A stretch of 64,000 nucleotides of DNA from an uncultured Clostridia bacterium (GTDB lineage Bacteria; Bacillota; Clostridia; Oscillospirales; CAG-272), in NCBI GenBank assembly GCA_948466345.1, contig CAOKAC010000002.1, positions 62,001 through 126,000 of the forward strand, read 5' to 3'. This document shows, piece after piece, positions 8,811 through 16,437 of this stretch. The notes under the pieces are model-generated. The model was not told the origin of the DNA. It worked only from the letters and a program-made list of their open reading frames with translations, and searched no databases. Numbering within the stretch: the stretch's first letter is position 1; each line of letters begins with the position of its first letter. The position numbers were made by a program, and so were the translations under genes.

Positions 8811-8845
8811 AGTAATACTCCTTTTCATGTGTTGCAAATCTCATC

Positions 8846-8882
8846 GAAAAAAGGCCGCAAAACAAGAAAGGGTTGCGGCCTT
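8846..8882 (-). terminator. terminator inside the leader of the lipoprotein/M23 block
   Basis: Minus-strand stem AAGGCCGCAA/TTGCGGCCTT (10 bp) followed by TTTTTTCG. It lies between the promoter at 8998-9026 and the lipoprotein start at 8810, so it would end a short RNA or act as an attenuator. Confidence 0.8.
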
Positions 8883-8990
8883 ATATTGGCAAGATCCTAT
8901 GAAAAACTGATAGAAACGGGGCTGTAAGATACGAATTACAAAAAAGCTTCATCGAACAGTCTCCTTGACTGATAGTCTTCTGTCTATCTC
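8846..8990 (-). ncRNA. candidate leader RNA or small RNA, about 145 nt
   Basis: Bounded by a consensus promoter (predicted start about 8990) and an intrinsic terminator. It can form CAGUC-AAGGA-GACUG near its 5' end, and GAUAG near the 5' end can pair with either of two downstream CUAUC segments. I do not recognise a known riboswitch or T-box. No translatable short frame begins after the predicted start. Together with 9027-9157, where I see nothing, this fills the 423-bp gap before comM. Confidence 0.45.
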
Positions 8991-8997
8991 TAACTTC

Positions 8998-9026
8998 ATT
9001 ATACTAAATCATTTTTGCATTGTCAA
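8998..9026 (-). promoter_or_regulatory. consensus sigma-A promoter for the lipoprotein/M23 block
   Basis: Minus strand TTGACA (9026-9021), 17 bp, TATAAT (9003-8998): a perfect match to both boxes. Confidence 0.85.
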
Positions 9027-9157
9027 CAAGAAACAATATTTCGATCCCGACTTGAGACAAAATGAGGTGGCGCCTTATTAAAAAAAGCGTTGTCCTTGGG
9101 CCATATTTATAGTATTTTGTTTATATACAGGTTTATATGAAAATTCTTGCTTCGCTA

Positions 9158-9186
9158 TTGTACTGAAACGAAATATATGATAAAAT
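9158..9186 (+). promoter_or_regulatory. candidate promoter for comM
   Basis: TTGTAC (9158-9163), 17 bp, TAAAAT (9181-9186), 48 bp before the comM start. Confidence 0.45.
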
Positions 9187-9233
9187 GACGACATATAACT
9201 GGATTATTTTATACATAGAGGTATCATGCATAT

Positions 9234-10760
9234 ATGTTGACCACTTCCCATTCCGCGAGTCTCCATGGAATCGACGGCTACATCGTCACCGTGGAGTGCA
9301 ACGCCAGTCAGGATATCCCGGCTTTCGACATCGTAGGTCTGCCGGACGCCGCTGTCAAAGAAGCCAAACAGCGTGTACGAGCAGCTATGACAAACAGCGA
9401 TTTTGACTTTCCCGACCTGTCAATTATCGTCAACCTCGCCCCTGCTGATGTAAAAAAGGAAGGGTGCGCCTTTGATCTGGCTATATTCGTAGCTATTCTG
9501 CAAGCCGCAGGTACTATCCCAGAACGATGCGATCTCACAAGCCGGTGTTTTATTGGAGAACTGTCCTTCTCCGGCGCCCTCCGGAGTGTGCCTGGGATTC
9601 TTTCAATGGTAATTGCCGCAAAAGATGCGGGATTTACAGAGGTATACGTACCCAAAAGCTGCGGCCCGGAGGCGGCTGCAGTGGAGGGGATCTGCATATA
9701 TGCGGTGGAGGATGTGGTACAGATTGTACGCCATCTGCAAGGCGTGGAGTCGCTCCCTCCCTTTGTCGGTGCAAAATACGATCTGGAAAATTACAGCCTC
9801 ACGGACTGTAATTTTTCCGATGTAAAAGGGCAAGAACGGGCAAAGCGCGCACTGGAAATTGCGGCGGCAGGCGGCCACAATGTACTGATGATCGGTCCCC
9901 CCGGCGCAGGTAAATCCATGTTATCCAGACGCCTTCCAACTATTCTGCCCCCAATGTGTCTGGATGACGCGGTGGAGACCACAAAAATTCATTCCGTATC
10001 CGGCATTTTGAAGGAAGGGGCCTCCTTAGTGTGCCAGCGTCCCTTTCGCAGCCCCCATCATACTATGAGTATCGCCTCCCTGGTTGGCGGCGGCGCGCGG
10101 CCCAAACCGGGCGAGGTATCCGCCGCACACAACGGCGTGCTCTTTTTAGACGAACTGCCGGAATTTCCCAAAAACGTAATTGAAGGGCTACGCCAGCCGC
10201 TGGAGGACGGTGAGGTCACCATTACGCGGGCGGCAGGAAGAATCACCTATCCCAGCCGCTTTATGCTGGTTTGTGCGATGAACCCTTGCAAATGTGGATA
10301 TTTCGGTTCGCCGCAGCGAAAATGCACCTGCCGCAAAGAGGACATCAAACGCTACCTTGCAAAAATCAGCGGTCCCCTGCTGGATCGTATCGACATTCAA
10401 ATTGAAATTCCTGCGCTGGAATACGGCGAAATTTCCAACCCTGCACCCACAGAGGATTCTGCCGTCATTCGTGAGCGCGTGATTGCTGCAAGAGCATTTG
10501 CCGAGCAGCGTTTTGCGGGCGCCGTCTCCTGCAATGCAAACATGACCGCGCCGCAAGTACGGCAATTTTGTACGGTAGACGCTGCCGGAGACGCAATTAT
10601 GAAAAACGCCTTTGAAAAATTCGGTATGTCTGCCAGAGGCCACGACCGGGTTTTGAAAGTTGCACGAACGATTGCAGATCTGGACCACAGCGAAACTATC
10701 CAGGCAGCACATATTGCAGAAGCGGTACAGCTGCGCAGCCTGGACCGCAAGTACTGGTAA
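9234..10760 (+). CDS. comM: YifB/ComM family Mg-chelatase-like AAA+ ATPase
   Basis: A 508-residue protein of the usual family length. An N-terminal ChlI-type domain (SASLHGIDGYIVTVECN, FDIVGLPDAAVKEA) is followed by a AAA+ module with Walker A GPPGAGKSM (about residue 221), FRSPHHT, Walker B-like VLFLDELPEF and an arginine-rich sensor region, then a zinc-ribbon-like CNPCKCGYFG..CTC segment. In naturally transformable bacteria ComM is a branch-migration helicase that helps integrate incoming DNA; in other bacteria the role is unclear. The start is ATG 9234 with AGAGG about 13 nt upstream; it has its own promoter. Likely co-transcribed with the two genes that follow. Confidence 0.92.
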   Translation: MLTTSHSASLHGIDGYIVTVECNASQDIPAFDIVGLPDAAVKEAKQRVRAAMTNSDFDFPDLSIIVNLAPADVKKEGCAFDLAIFVAILQAAGTIPERCDLTSRCFIGELSFSGALRSVPGILSMVIAAKDAGFTEVYVPKSCGPEAAAVEGICIYAVEDVVQIVRHLQGVESLPPFVGAKYDLENYSLTDCNFSDVKGQERAKRALEIAAAGGHNVLMIGPPGAGKSMLSRRLPTILPPMCLDDAVETTKIHSVSGILKEGASLVCQRPFRSPHHTMSIASLVGGGARPKPGEVSAAHNGVLFLDELPEFPKNVIEGLRQPLEDGEVTITRAAGRITYPSRFMLVCAMNPCKCGYFGSPQRKCTCRKEDIKRYLAKISGPLLDRIDIQIEIPALEYGEISNPAPTEDSAVIRERVIAARAFAEQRFAGAVSCNANMTAPQVRQFCTVDAAGDAIMKNAFEKFGMSARGHDRVLKVARTIADLDHSETIQAAHIAEAVQLRSLDRKYW

Positions 10761-10771
10761 GGGAGCCGTAT

Positions 10772-11200
10772 ATGTTGGATTTCAACCGATATTTTCTGCC
10801 GGACAGACGAATCTTTTTAGACAATGTACAGTATGAAACGCTGCAGACCCCAAGTTCCAAGGAAGGCAGAAAGCTGAACTGCAAGGACACCATTTTGGCT
10901 CAGCGGAGCAATAAATGGATAAAGATTAATTTTAATCGCACATTGACTTTTATGCCGGAAGGGATATTCCGTTTGTCGGTCACTTTCGGGGTATTGCTGC
11001 CCTTCAATCCTGCGACAAAAGAGGAAGTCGACTGGAACGGAATTGATATTGCTGCGGCCTTCCGGGAGAGCTGTGGTCCCCTGCTGTCCGCGCTTATGTC
11101 CCGCACCTCTCTGCTCATCTCTCAGATTACCTCCTCCACGGGGCAAAATCCGCTGGTAACGCCTGCCGCACCTGTAAACGACGCGACAGGAGAAGCTTGA
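10772..11200 (+). CDS. SecB-like small protein
   Basis: A 142-residue soluble protein, start ATG 10772 with AGGGAG upstream, 11 bp after comM. I do not recognise it with certainty. The middle (LTFMPEGIFRLSVTFGVLLPFNP) and the C-terminal pattern of an alternating strand, a helix and a closing segment QITSSTGQNPLVTP resemble SecB-like export chaperone proteins of Firmicutes, in which the last part reads like ...PP. It lacks a signal peptide and membrane segments. Its neighbours are comM and a rhomboid protease, so no clear pathway follows. Confidence 0.7.
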   Translation: MLDFNRYFLPDRRIFLDNVQYETLQTPSSKEGRKLNCKDTILAQRSNKWIKINFNRTLTFMPEGIFRLSVTFGVLLPFNPATKEEVDWNGIDIAAAFRESCGPLLSALMSRTSLLISQITSSTGQNPLVTPAAPVNDATGEA

Positions 11201-11218
11201 CGAAAGGATACATACGTT

Positions 11219-11794
11219 TTGAAAAAACCTGTACTAAAAATTCAATATGATTCCCCTGTCATTTTAACCTTTGCATTGCTGGGCCTTTTAGCCTTATTGC
11301 TGAACGGCTGGACAGACGGCTGGACAAACACCCATCTTTTCAGCGTATACCGTTCGTCACTGACAGATCCGCTCACCTATGTCCGAATGTTTTGCCATGT
11401 GCTGGGTCATGCGGACTGGGCCCACTTTTTTGGAAATATCTGTCTGATTCTGGTATTAGGACCTGTAGTGGAAAGCCGGTATGGCAGCTGGAATCTGCTT
11501 TTTTCCATTCTGATTACTGCGCTGGTTTCCGGACTGGTTTATTTTGTGTTCTTTCCAGGCAGCGCCCTGCTTGGCGCATCCGGCATTGTGTTCCTGCTGA
11601 TTTTTCTCTCCTCCATATCGGGAATCCGGGGAGGCAATATCCCTGTGTCCCTGATTCTGGTAGCGCTTGTCTATTTGGGCAGAGAAGTTTACGATATGAT
11701 TTTTGTGGCAGACAGCGTATCGCAGTTGACTCATATCATTGGGGGGCTCTGCGGAATCGTATGCGGTACTGCAATGGCCCGCGGCAAGCGGTAG
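11219..11794 (+). CDS. rhomboid-family intramembrane serine protease
   Basis: A 191-residue membrane protein with about six hydrophobic segments. The catalytic pair is visible: S121 in the GASG motif and H172 in LTHIIGG; HFFGN (H69, N73) supplies the oxyanion-side residues typical of rhomboids. It cleaves membrane proteins within or near the bilayer; the substrate is unknown. The start is TTG 11219, supported by AAAGGA about 10 nt upstream. It follows the SecB-like gene by 18 bp and probably shares the comM transcript. Confidence 0.85.
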   Translation: MKKPVLKIQYDSPVILTFALLGLLALLLNGWTDGWTNTHLFSVYRSSLTDPLTYVRMFCHVLGHADWAHFFGNICLILVLGPVVESRYGSWNLLFSILITALVSGLVYFVFFPGSALLGASGIVFLLIFLSSISGIRGGNIPVSLILVALVYLGREVYDMIFVADSVSQLTHIIGGLCGIVCGTAMARGKR

Positions 11795-11839
11795 AAATAC
11801 GCTTTTTTAAAAACAAATAACAAACTTAAGGAGAAAATT

Positions 11840-11909
11840 TTGAAAATAGAAATAAAAAAACAATGTATCTGTTGCCGTTATCCATCATGATACGCCTCTG
11901 ATTACAGAT
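11840..11909 (+). other. frame-shifted 5' end of the DUF4180 gene
   Basis: GGAG is followed at 5-nt spacing by TTG 11840, reading M-K-I-E-I-K and then leaving frame at a run of seven A (11854-11860). Removing one A joins it to NNVSVAVIHHDTPLITDVQ, which is the expected N-terminus of DUF4180 proteins, and gives a full-length protein of about 120 residues. Confidence 0.75.
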
Positions 11910-12203
11910 GTGCAATCTGCTCTGGATCTGGTTATGTCGGTAAAATATCAAACAAATTGTACGAATATTGCGATCAATAAAGAAGCATTTGCAGACACAT
12001 TTTTTACATTAAGTACCTGTTTAGCAGGGGAAATACTGCAAAAGTTTATTAATTACGGGATTCGGATTGCCATCTATGGAGATTTTTCAAAATATACAAG
12101 CAAGCCTCTGAAAGACTTTATTTATGAAAGTAACAACGGAAAAGATATATTTTTTCAGCCGGATTGTGATGAAGCGATAAAGAAATTGACTACGATAAAA
12201 TAA
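11910..12203 (+). CDS. DUF4180 protein, N-terminus out of frame
   Basis: The open part (GTG 11910 onward, 97 residues) contains the family core SALDLVMSVKYQTNC, INKEAFADTFFTLSTCLAGEILQKF, IAIYGDFSKYTSKPLKDFIYES and GKDIFFQPDCDEAIKKL. DUF4180 proteins are small soluble proteins of unknown function, about 120 residues long. Here about 23 N-terminal codons (11840-11909) are in another frame because of one extra base in an A7 run. Conservation of the rest suggests a recent change, a sequencing error, or rescue by slippage at the A-run. GTG 11910 has no SD of its own. It converges on the DUF421 gene across a shared terminator. Confidence 0.75.
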   Translation: MQSALDLVMSVKYQTNCTNIAINKEAFADTFFTLSTCLAGEILQKFINYGIRIAIYGDFSKYTSKPLKDFIYESNNGKDIFFQPDCDEAIKKLTTIK

Positions 12204-12216
12204 ATATTTTAAAACC

Positions 12217-12248
12217 AAAAGGCTGATAACTGTAGTTATCAGCCTTTT
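12217..12248. terminator. bidirectional terminator between DUF4180 and DUF421 genes
   Basis: Perfect 14-bp stem AAAAGGCTGATAAC/GTTATCAGCCTTTT with a TGTA loop; T-runs follow on both strands. Confidence 0.85.
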
Positions 12249-12259
12249 CTATTATTTTA

Positions 12260-12952
12260 TCAGCCGCTGGTCTTTTCAGCCGCATACGGAAATGCATGCA
12301 AGGTGCCTTCGCTGACCGCTGCATAAAAAACCTCTTTCGGAGAGTTGATATCCATCGCATGCAGCTGCTTGTCCAGCCATTTTTGATCCAGTCCTTCTTC
12401 ACGCAGCCGGTTCCAGTCTACAATTCCATCCATGATCACAGCAGTATACAGCGTAGCCTTTTCTACTGCTTTCCCCATATCCTGGGGCGTCAGCGGACGA
12501 TGCTGGGACTTTGGCATAATACTTAGTTTTCCATTTGCTTCTAAAATTACGCATTCAACCTGATCCAGATCAAAATAACCGGCGCTTCTGCAGTGCATAA
12601 TAAACTCATCCACATCCAGTCGCGCCTTTTTAAAGCTCTTTTTAATTAACTTTCCGTTTCGCAGAAGGATCAGCGGCCTGCCATTGATTATTCCAGCCGC
12701 ACGCCGGGATTTATTCGTAATCCATGCAAGCAGGATACTGATTCCCCCGTAAACAATCATGGCAATTAGAGGGTCCAAAATTTCATGGGGCAGAGCAGTG
12801 GCAAGCTCTGCGCCGATGGATCCAATCGTGATACCATTTACATAATCGAATAAGCTCATTTGCGACATCTGCCGACATCCAATACATTTTGTAATAATAA
12901 ACATTGCGGCTATCGATAAAATTGCCGCCAACACTGTTTGCAAATAGTCCAT
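12260..12952 (-). CDS. DUF421 (YetF-type) membrane protein
   Basis: A 230-residue protein with three N-terminal hydrophobic segments (about 5-95) including the family run FDYVNGITIGSIGAELAT, then a soluble DUF421 domain with GRPLILLRNGKL, LDVDEFIMHCRSAGYFDLDQVECVILEANGKLSIMP in its usual order. Known members occur singly or in small numbers in spore-formers and have roles linked to spore coat or germination in some Bacillus paralogues; the biochemical function is unknown. Start ATG 12952 with GGAAGGA about 10 nt upstream; the longer frame from 12970 lacks support. Confidence 0.88.
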   Translation of the reverse strand: MDYLQTVLAAILSIAAMFIITKCIGCRQMSQMSLFDYVNGITIGSIGAELATALPHEILDPLIAMIVYGGISILLAWITNKSRRAAGIINGRPLILLRNGKLIKKSFKKARLDVDEFIMHCRSAGYFDLDQVECVILEANGKLSIMPKSQHRPLTPQDMGKAVEKATLYTAVIMDGIVDWNRLREEGLDQKWLDKQLHAMDINSPKEVFYAAVSEGTLHAFPYAAEKTSG

Positions 12953-13046
12953 TTTACATCTTCCTTCCATCGATACGCTGAAGCTACCTATATTGTTCCC
13001 CTATGCAGATATTTTCATCCGCATATTGCTTTTTATAAATAGACAC

Positions 13047-13075
13047 TTGCAAAAATTTAAAAAAGTGTGTATAAT
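13047..13075 (+). promoter_or_regulatory. sigma-A-type promoter for nrdR
   Basis: TTGCAA (13047-13052), 17 bp, TATAAT (13070-13075), 60 bp upstream of the nrdR start. Confidence 0.7.
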
Positions 13076-13135
13076 AGATTTATAGATGTTTCCATTTTTA
13101 ACCAACTTATTTATTTGGAAAGGCAGCGAATCATT

Positions 13136-13582
13136 ATGAAATGTCCGTCCTGCGGTTGTGAAGATATCAAAGTAGTAGATTCCCGGCCAGTGGAAGAAAA
13201 TAATTCCATTCGGCGCAGAAGGGAATGTCTCCAGTGTCACGGCAGATTTACTACATATGAGGTAATTGATGCATTTCAGCCAGTAGTTGTAAAAAAAGAC
13301 GGATCCAAAGAATTGTTTGATAAAAACAAGCTTTTATCCGGCCTTTTAAAAGCCTGTCAAAAGCGGCCTGTCAACGCGGAAGCAGTGGCCAACGAAATCG
13401 AGATTGAAATTCAAAACTCTCTGCGCCGGGAAATCACATCTTCCGAAATAGGGGATCTGGCAATGGAAAAACTGCGTATGCTGGATGCGGTAGCATATGT
13501 GCGTTTTGCATCTGTGCATCGGGAATTTAAGGATGTTGAAACCTTTATGAAAGAGCTGCAGACGCTAAAAAACGGGAAATAA
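13136..13582 (+). CDS. nrdR: transcriptional repressor NrdR
   Basis: A 148-residue regulator of ribonucleotide reductase genes, of the usual length. An N-terminal zinc ribbon (C3, C6, C31, C34: MKCPSCG..ECLQCHGRF) binds NrdR boxes, and an ATP-cone (about 47-137: VVVKKDGSKELFDKNKLLSGLLKAC) senses ATP/dATP. I place the start at ATG 13136 because the family always begins MKCP; GGAAAGG lies 13 nt upstream. No nrd gene is present in the window. Confidence 0.96.
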   Translation: MKCPSCGCEDIKVVDSRPVEENNSIRRRRECLQCHGRFTTYEVIDAFQPVVVKKDGSKELFDKNKLLSGLLKACQKRPVNAEAVANEIEIEIQNSLRREITSSEIGDLAMEKLRMLDAVAYVRFASVHREFKDVETFMKELQTLKNGK

Positions 13583-13600
13583 TATTATATTGACAGAAAT

Positions 13601-13629
13601 GGGGCGCCTTTCTCCACGAAAGGCGCCCC
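13601..13629. terminator. hairpin between convergent nrdR and spoIIQ-like genes
   Basis: 12-bp stem GGGGCGCCTTTC/GAAAGGCGCCCC with a TCCAC loop. T-runs are short on both sides, so termination may be incomplete. Confidence 0.6.
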
Positions 13630-13637
13630 ATATTTAG

Positions 13638-14390
13638 TTAGCCCTCGTACTGTACTGCCGCGCTGGAAAAATCAATATAATCTGCAGGATTTACAGAAAC
13701 ACCGTTTATCTGCAGTTCAAAGTGTAAATGCGGTTCTTGGGCGATCTCCACAAGTGCGCTTTCTCCTGCCGCCGCAACAATGTCCCCTGCCTTTACGCTT
13801 GTACCCACAGCAATTCCTGCGGGAAGTTCCGCATGCAGATTCGCATATGTGCTCACTCCACCACCCGCATGAGCGATAGACAAACATTTTCCCATCATAG
13901 GATCATCCCAAATTTCCTGAATCACACCATCCGCCGATGCATAAATGCTTTCTCCGGCGCCAACGCTGATATCCACGCCTTTATGGGTACGGTAATCATT
14001 CATTGTAGCAGAAAATACCGGCACATCCATGCTGTAATTCTGTACGATCTTGCCGCCGGTAGGATTGACAAATGTTGGCAGCTTCTCTTCTGCTTCTCCA
14101 TCCACATGGACAGTAGTATCTGCAGAACTGTCTGCCTTCGTCTCTCCATCCTTTTCCGCCAGTTCATCAGATCTGTCATTTTTTTCGGCCAATGCATCGT
14201 CTGCAGCATCTGTATCCGATTTAGTGGTCTCCTCCACTCGGCTGGTCGGCTTTGTCGTTTCAGCCGCATCTGTATTCACATTGCGTACCACAGCTCCGGC
14301 AATCGCAACCACTACGGCAATCATCATCAAAATGACAAGCAGTGTCACATACAAATTGGCTCTGGAATTTTGCTTGCTGTTATTGTTCAT
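13638..14390 (-). CDS. SpoIIQ-like M23 peptidase, membrane anchored
   Basis: A 250-residue protein. One membrane segment (about 13-37) is followed by a Thr/Asp/Glu-rich linker (40-103) and an M23/LytM domain (about 108-238) with HKGVD (H136, D140) and HLHFE (H221, H223). STYANL takes the place of the usual YxH motif, a feature I associate with SpoIIQ proteins. In Clostridia, SpoIIQ keeps its zinc ligands and works with SpoIIIAH between mother cell and forespore. Start ATG 14390 (MNNNSKQNS) with AAAGGA 10 nt upstream. The spoIID gene often next to spoIIQ is not here, so a general cell-wall peptidase remains possible. Confidence 0.75.
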   Translation of the reverse strand: MNNNSKQNSRANLYVTLLVILMMIAVVVAIAGAVVRNVNTDAAETTKPTSRVEETTKSDTDAADDALAEKNDRSDELAEKDGETKADSSADTTVHVDGEAEEKLPTFVNPTGGKIVQNYSMDVPVFSATMNDYRTHKGVDISVGAGESIYASADGVIQEIWDDPMMGKCLSIAHAGGGVSTYANLHAELPAGIAVGTSVKAGDIVAAAGESALVEIAQEPHLHFELQINGVSVNPADYIDFSSAAVQYEG

Positions 14391-14497
14391 TTTTCCTGCA
14401 TCCTTTCGGTTATAGGTTACGATGGTATTGTAGCCACCCCTAGGGATTTTATACAGGAATTTCTTCTTTTTCACAATTCCTTCATTTTTGTCTCTGG

Positions 14498-14526
14498 TTG
14501 ACACAAAACTGCCTTTGTGATAAAAT
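14498..14526 (+). promoter_or_regulatory. sigma-A-type promoter for the ThyX-like gene and CDF transporter
   Basis: TTGACA (14498-14503), 17 bp, TAAAAT (14521-14526), 35 bp upstream of ATG 14561. Confidence 0.7.
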
Positions 14527-14560
14527 ATTGGCACTACCGCAGAAAGGCACGGATACAATT

Positions 14561-15199
14561 ATGATTAAACTGGAAAGAACCAGCGTGATGAACCTGGATA
14601 CCGCTATTCGCGGCGCGAGAAATCCTCTGAACAGCTGGAACAGAAGTGATAGCTTCTATGATGCTCAGGGCGCTTTTGTTTTGGGAGCCAACGATTTGGA
14701 CCTAGCACACCGCCTGGCAGTTTCCGGTTCAGACCACCGCAAATATCTGCGTATGGTTTTTGTATCCGTAGACATCACCGCTCCCCTGTACTGGTGGAAG
14801 GAATACGACACCTACAAGGTAGGCACAGTGGCCAATTCCACCAGCACCATGCACAAAATCCATGCCGCTCCCTTTTCCCGCAGTGATTTTAGCTGCGAGC
14901 GCATGAGCGATGGGGCCCTAGCCTGTCTGGACAATGTAATCGCATACCTGGAATCCGCACGGCTGCTCTATAATGAAACGAAAGATAAAACCCACTGGCA
15001 CGACATGATTCAGCTTTTGCCTGCGTCCTACAATCAAATGCGCACCTGTACCATGAATTATGAAAATCTAATCAACATATATTATGCCAGACGTAATCAC
15101 AAATTGCAGGAATGGCACGTATTCTGTGATTGGGTTGAAAATCTTCCGTACGCACAGCAGTTGATTCTCGTCAAAAAGGATACTGCCGCTGAAAAATAA
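14561..15199 (+). CDS. ThyX-like protein without the canonical flavin motif
   Basis: A 212-residue soluble protein, start ATG 14561. The core (SGSDHRKYLRMVFVSVDITA, then PLYWWKEYDTYKVGTVANS and STMHKIH) and the C-terminal LLPASYNQMRTCTMNYENL and ARRNHKLQEWHVFC segments are those of a family common in Clostridia and their phages. It reads like a divergent relative of flavin-dependent thymidylate synthase. The ThyX signature RHRxxSxNExSxR is replaced by KEYDTYKVGTVANSTS, so normal thymidylate synthase activity should not be assumed. Possibly co-transcribed with the CDF gene 27 bp downstream. No phage gene is nearby. Confidence 0.75.
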   Translation: MIKLERTSVMNLDTAIRGARNPLNSWNRSDSFYDAQGAFVLGANDLDLAHRLAVSGSDHRKYLRMVFVSVDITAPLYWWKEYDTYKVGTVANSTSTMHKIHAAPFSRSDFSCERMSDGALACLDNVIAYLESARLLYNETKDKTHWHDMIQLLPASYNQMRTCTMNYENLINIYYARRNHKLQEWHVFCDWVENLPYAQQLILVKKDTAAEK

Positions 15200-15226
15200 C
15201 GCGTCCACAGAAAGGATACGTCACCT

Positions 15227-16396
15227 ATGCATCAAGACGCCACAAAGTCCCGGCTGGACGCCGGGAGACGAGCAGGTATTGTAGGCATTGTCTGCAATAT
15301 TCTGCTGTTTCTTATAAAGATTACCACAGGCGTGCTTACCGGCAGCATGTCCATTGTGGCAGACGCAATCAATAATCTGTCCGACGCGGGTAGTTCTGTT
15401 TTCGTTTTGGTCGGATACGTGTTTGCCGCCCGCCCCGCAGATAAAGAGCATCCCTACGGTCATGCCAGAGCAGAATATCTATGCGGCCTTTTTATTTCTA
15501 TTATCGTGTGTGTGCTAGGAATTGAACTGCTGCGCAGCTCCGTTCAGCAGTTGTTCGACGGCGGCAGCGGCGCGGCGTTCAGCGTTGTTTCCATTGTTGT
15601 TATGAGTGCAACAGTCGCCGTCAAAGGAGCCATGGCGCTATATTATCATATGATTGCCCGTCGGATTGGATCGCAGGCGCTGCGCGCCTCTGCGGTAGAC
15701 AGCATCGGCGACATGTGCGCCACCGGCGCGGTAGTCGCTGCCATGTTTCTCTCTAAGATTACAGGTCCTCTAACAGATGCGGTACTTGGTTGTATCATTG
15801 CCGTCTATATTCTGGTTCTTGGTATAAAGCTTACCAAAGAAGCTTCCGGTACATTGATTGGCACAGCACCGGACAAGGAATTTACAGCACAGATTATCCG
15901 TCGGATCCGGGAATATGACGGAGTTCTGGGAATCCACGACTTGGTAATCCACAGCTACGGCAGGGACCGCTGCTTTGTATCGGTACATGTGGAGGTAGAT
16001 GCGGAAGAAAATGTACTGGAGTCCCATGATCTCATCGATAATATTGAAGAGGATTTTCGGCGGGAACACGGAATCCATATGGTAATCCATATGGATCCAA
16101 TTCAATATAAAGACGCGCATGTAAATGAAATCCGCGCCAAGGTCGCCGGCATCATCGGACAGATTTCCTCCCAGTATTCTTCCCCTGTTTCCATGCATGA
16201 CTTTCGCATCGTATCAGGCGTTACCCACTCCAATTTGATTTTTGATGTGGCAATCACCAATGATTTTCCGCTCCGAGACGAAGCGCTCAGCGCCGAACTG
16301 CAGGAAGAAATAAAAAGGCTGGATACCAGCTACAACGCGGTGATCACTGTAGATAGAGAATACTCTTCCAACCGGTTTGGAAGTAAAATGGAATAA
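15227..16396 (+). CDS. cation diffusion facilitator (metal efflux) protein
   Basis: A 389-residue CDF transporter. N-terminal half: about six membrane segments with the site-A motif ADAINNLSDAGS (D near 46 and 53), HPYGHARAEY, and ASAVDSIGD in the later helix. C-terminal half: a cytoplasmic ferredoxin-like domain (GVLGIHDLVIHSYGRDR) with metal-binding histidines such as HVEVD and HDLIDNIE. It exports divalent metals (Zn, Mn, Fe or Co) in exchange for protons; the metal cannot be read from sequence alone. The extra C-terminal ~90 residues are seen in the longer clostridial members. SD AAAGGA, ATG 15227. Confidence 0.92.
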   Translation: MHQDATKSRLDAGRRAGIVGIVCNILLFLIKITTGVLTGSMSIVADAINNLSDAGSSVFVLVGYVFAARPADKEHPYGHARAEYLCGLFISIIVCVLGIELLRSSVQQLFDGGSGAAFSVVSIVVMSATVAVKGAMALYYHMIARRIGSQALRASAVDSIGDMCATGAVVAAMFLSKITGPLTDAVLGCIIAVYILVLGIKLTKEASGTLIGTAPDKEFTAQIIRRIREYDGVLGIHDLVIHSYGRDRCFVSVHVEVDAEENVLESHDLIDNIEEDFRREHGIHMVIHMDPIQYKDAHVNEIRAKVAGIIGQISSQYSSPVSMHDFRIVSGVTHSNLIFDVAITNDFPLRDEALSAELQEEIKRLDTSYNAVITVDREYSSNRFGSKME

Positions 16397-16424
16397 CAGG
16401 CATGCCAAAGGCATGCCTGTTTCT
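16395..16424. terminator. bidirectional terminator between CDF gene and murE
   Basis: 12-bp stem AACAGGCATGCC/GGCATGCCTGTT with an AAA loop; TTCTATT follows on plus, and A-rich sequence gives a T-poor tail on minus. Confidence 0.7.
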
Positions 16425-16437
16425 ATTAATATATCTT

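Noticed and set aside
8949..8999. Short frame MKLEIDRRLSVKETVR upstream of the lipoprotein gene
   Set aside because: Its ATG overlaps the -10 box, so the transcript starts after it.
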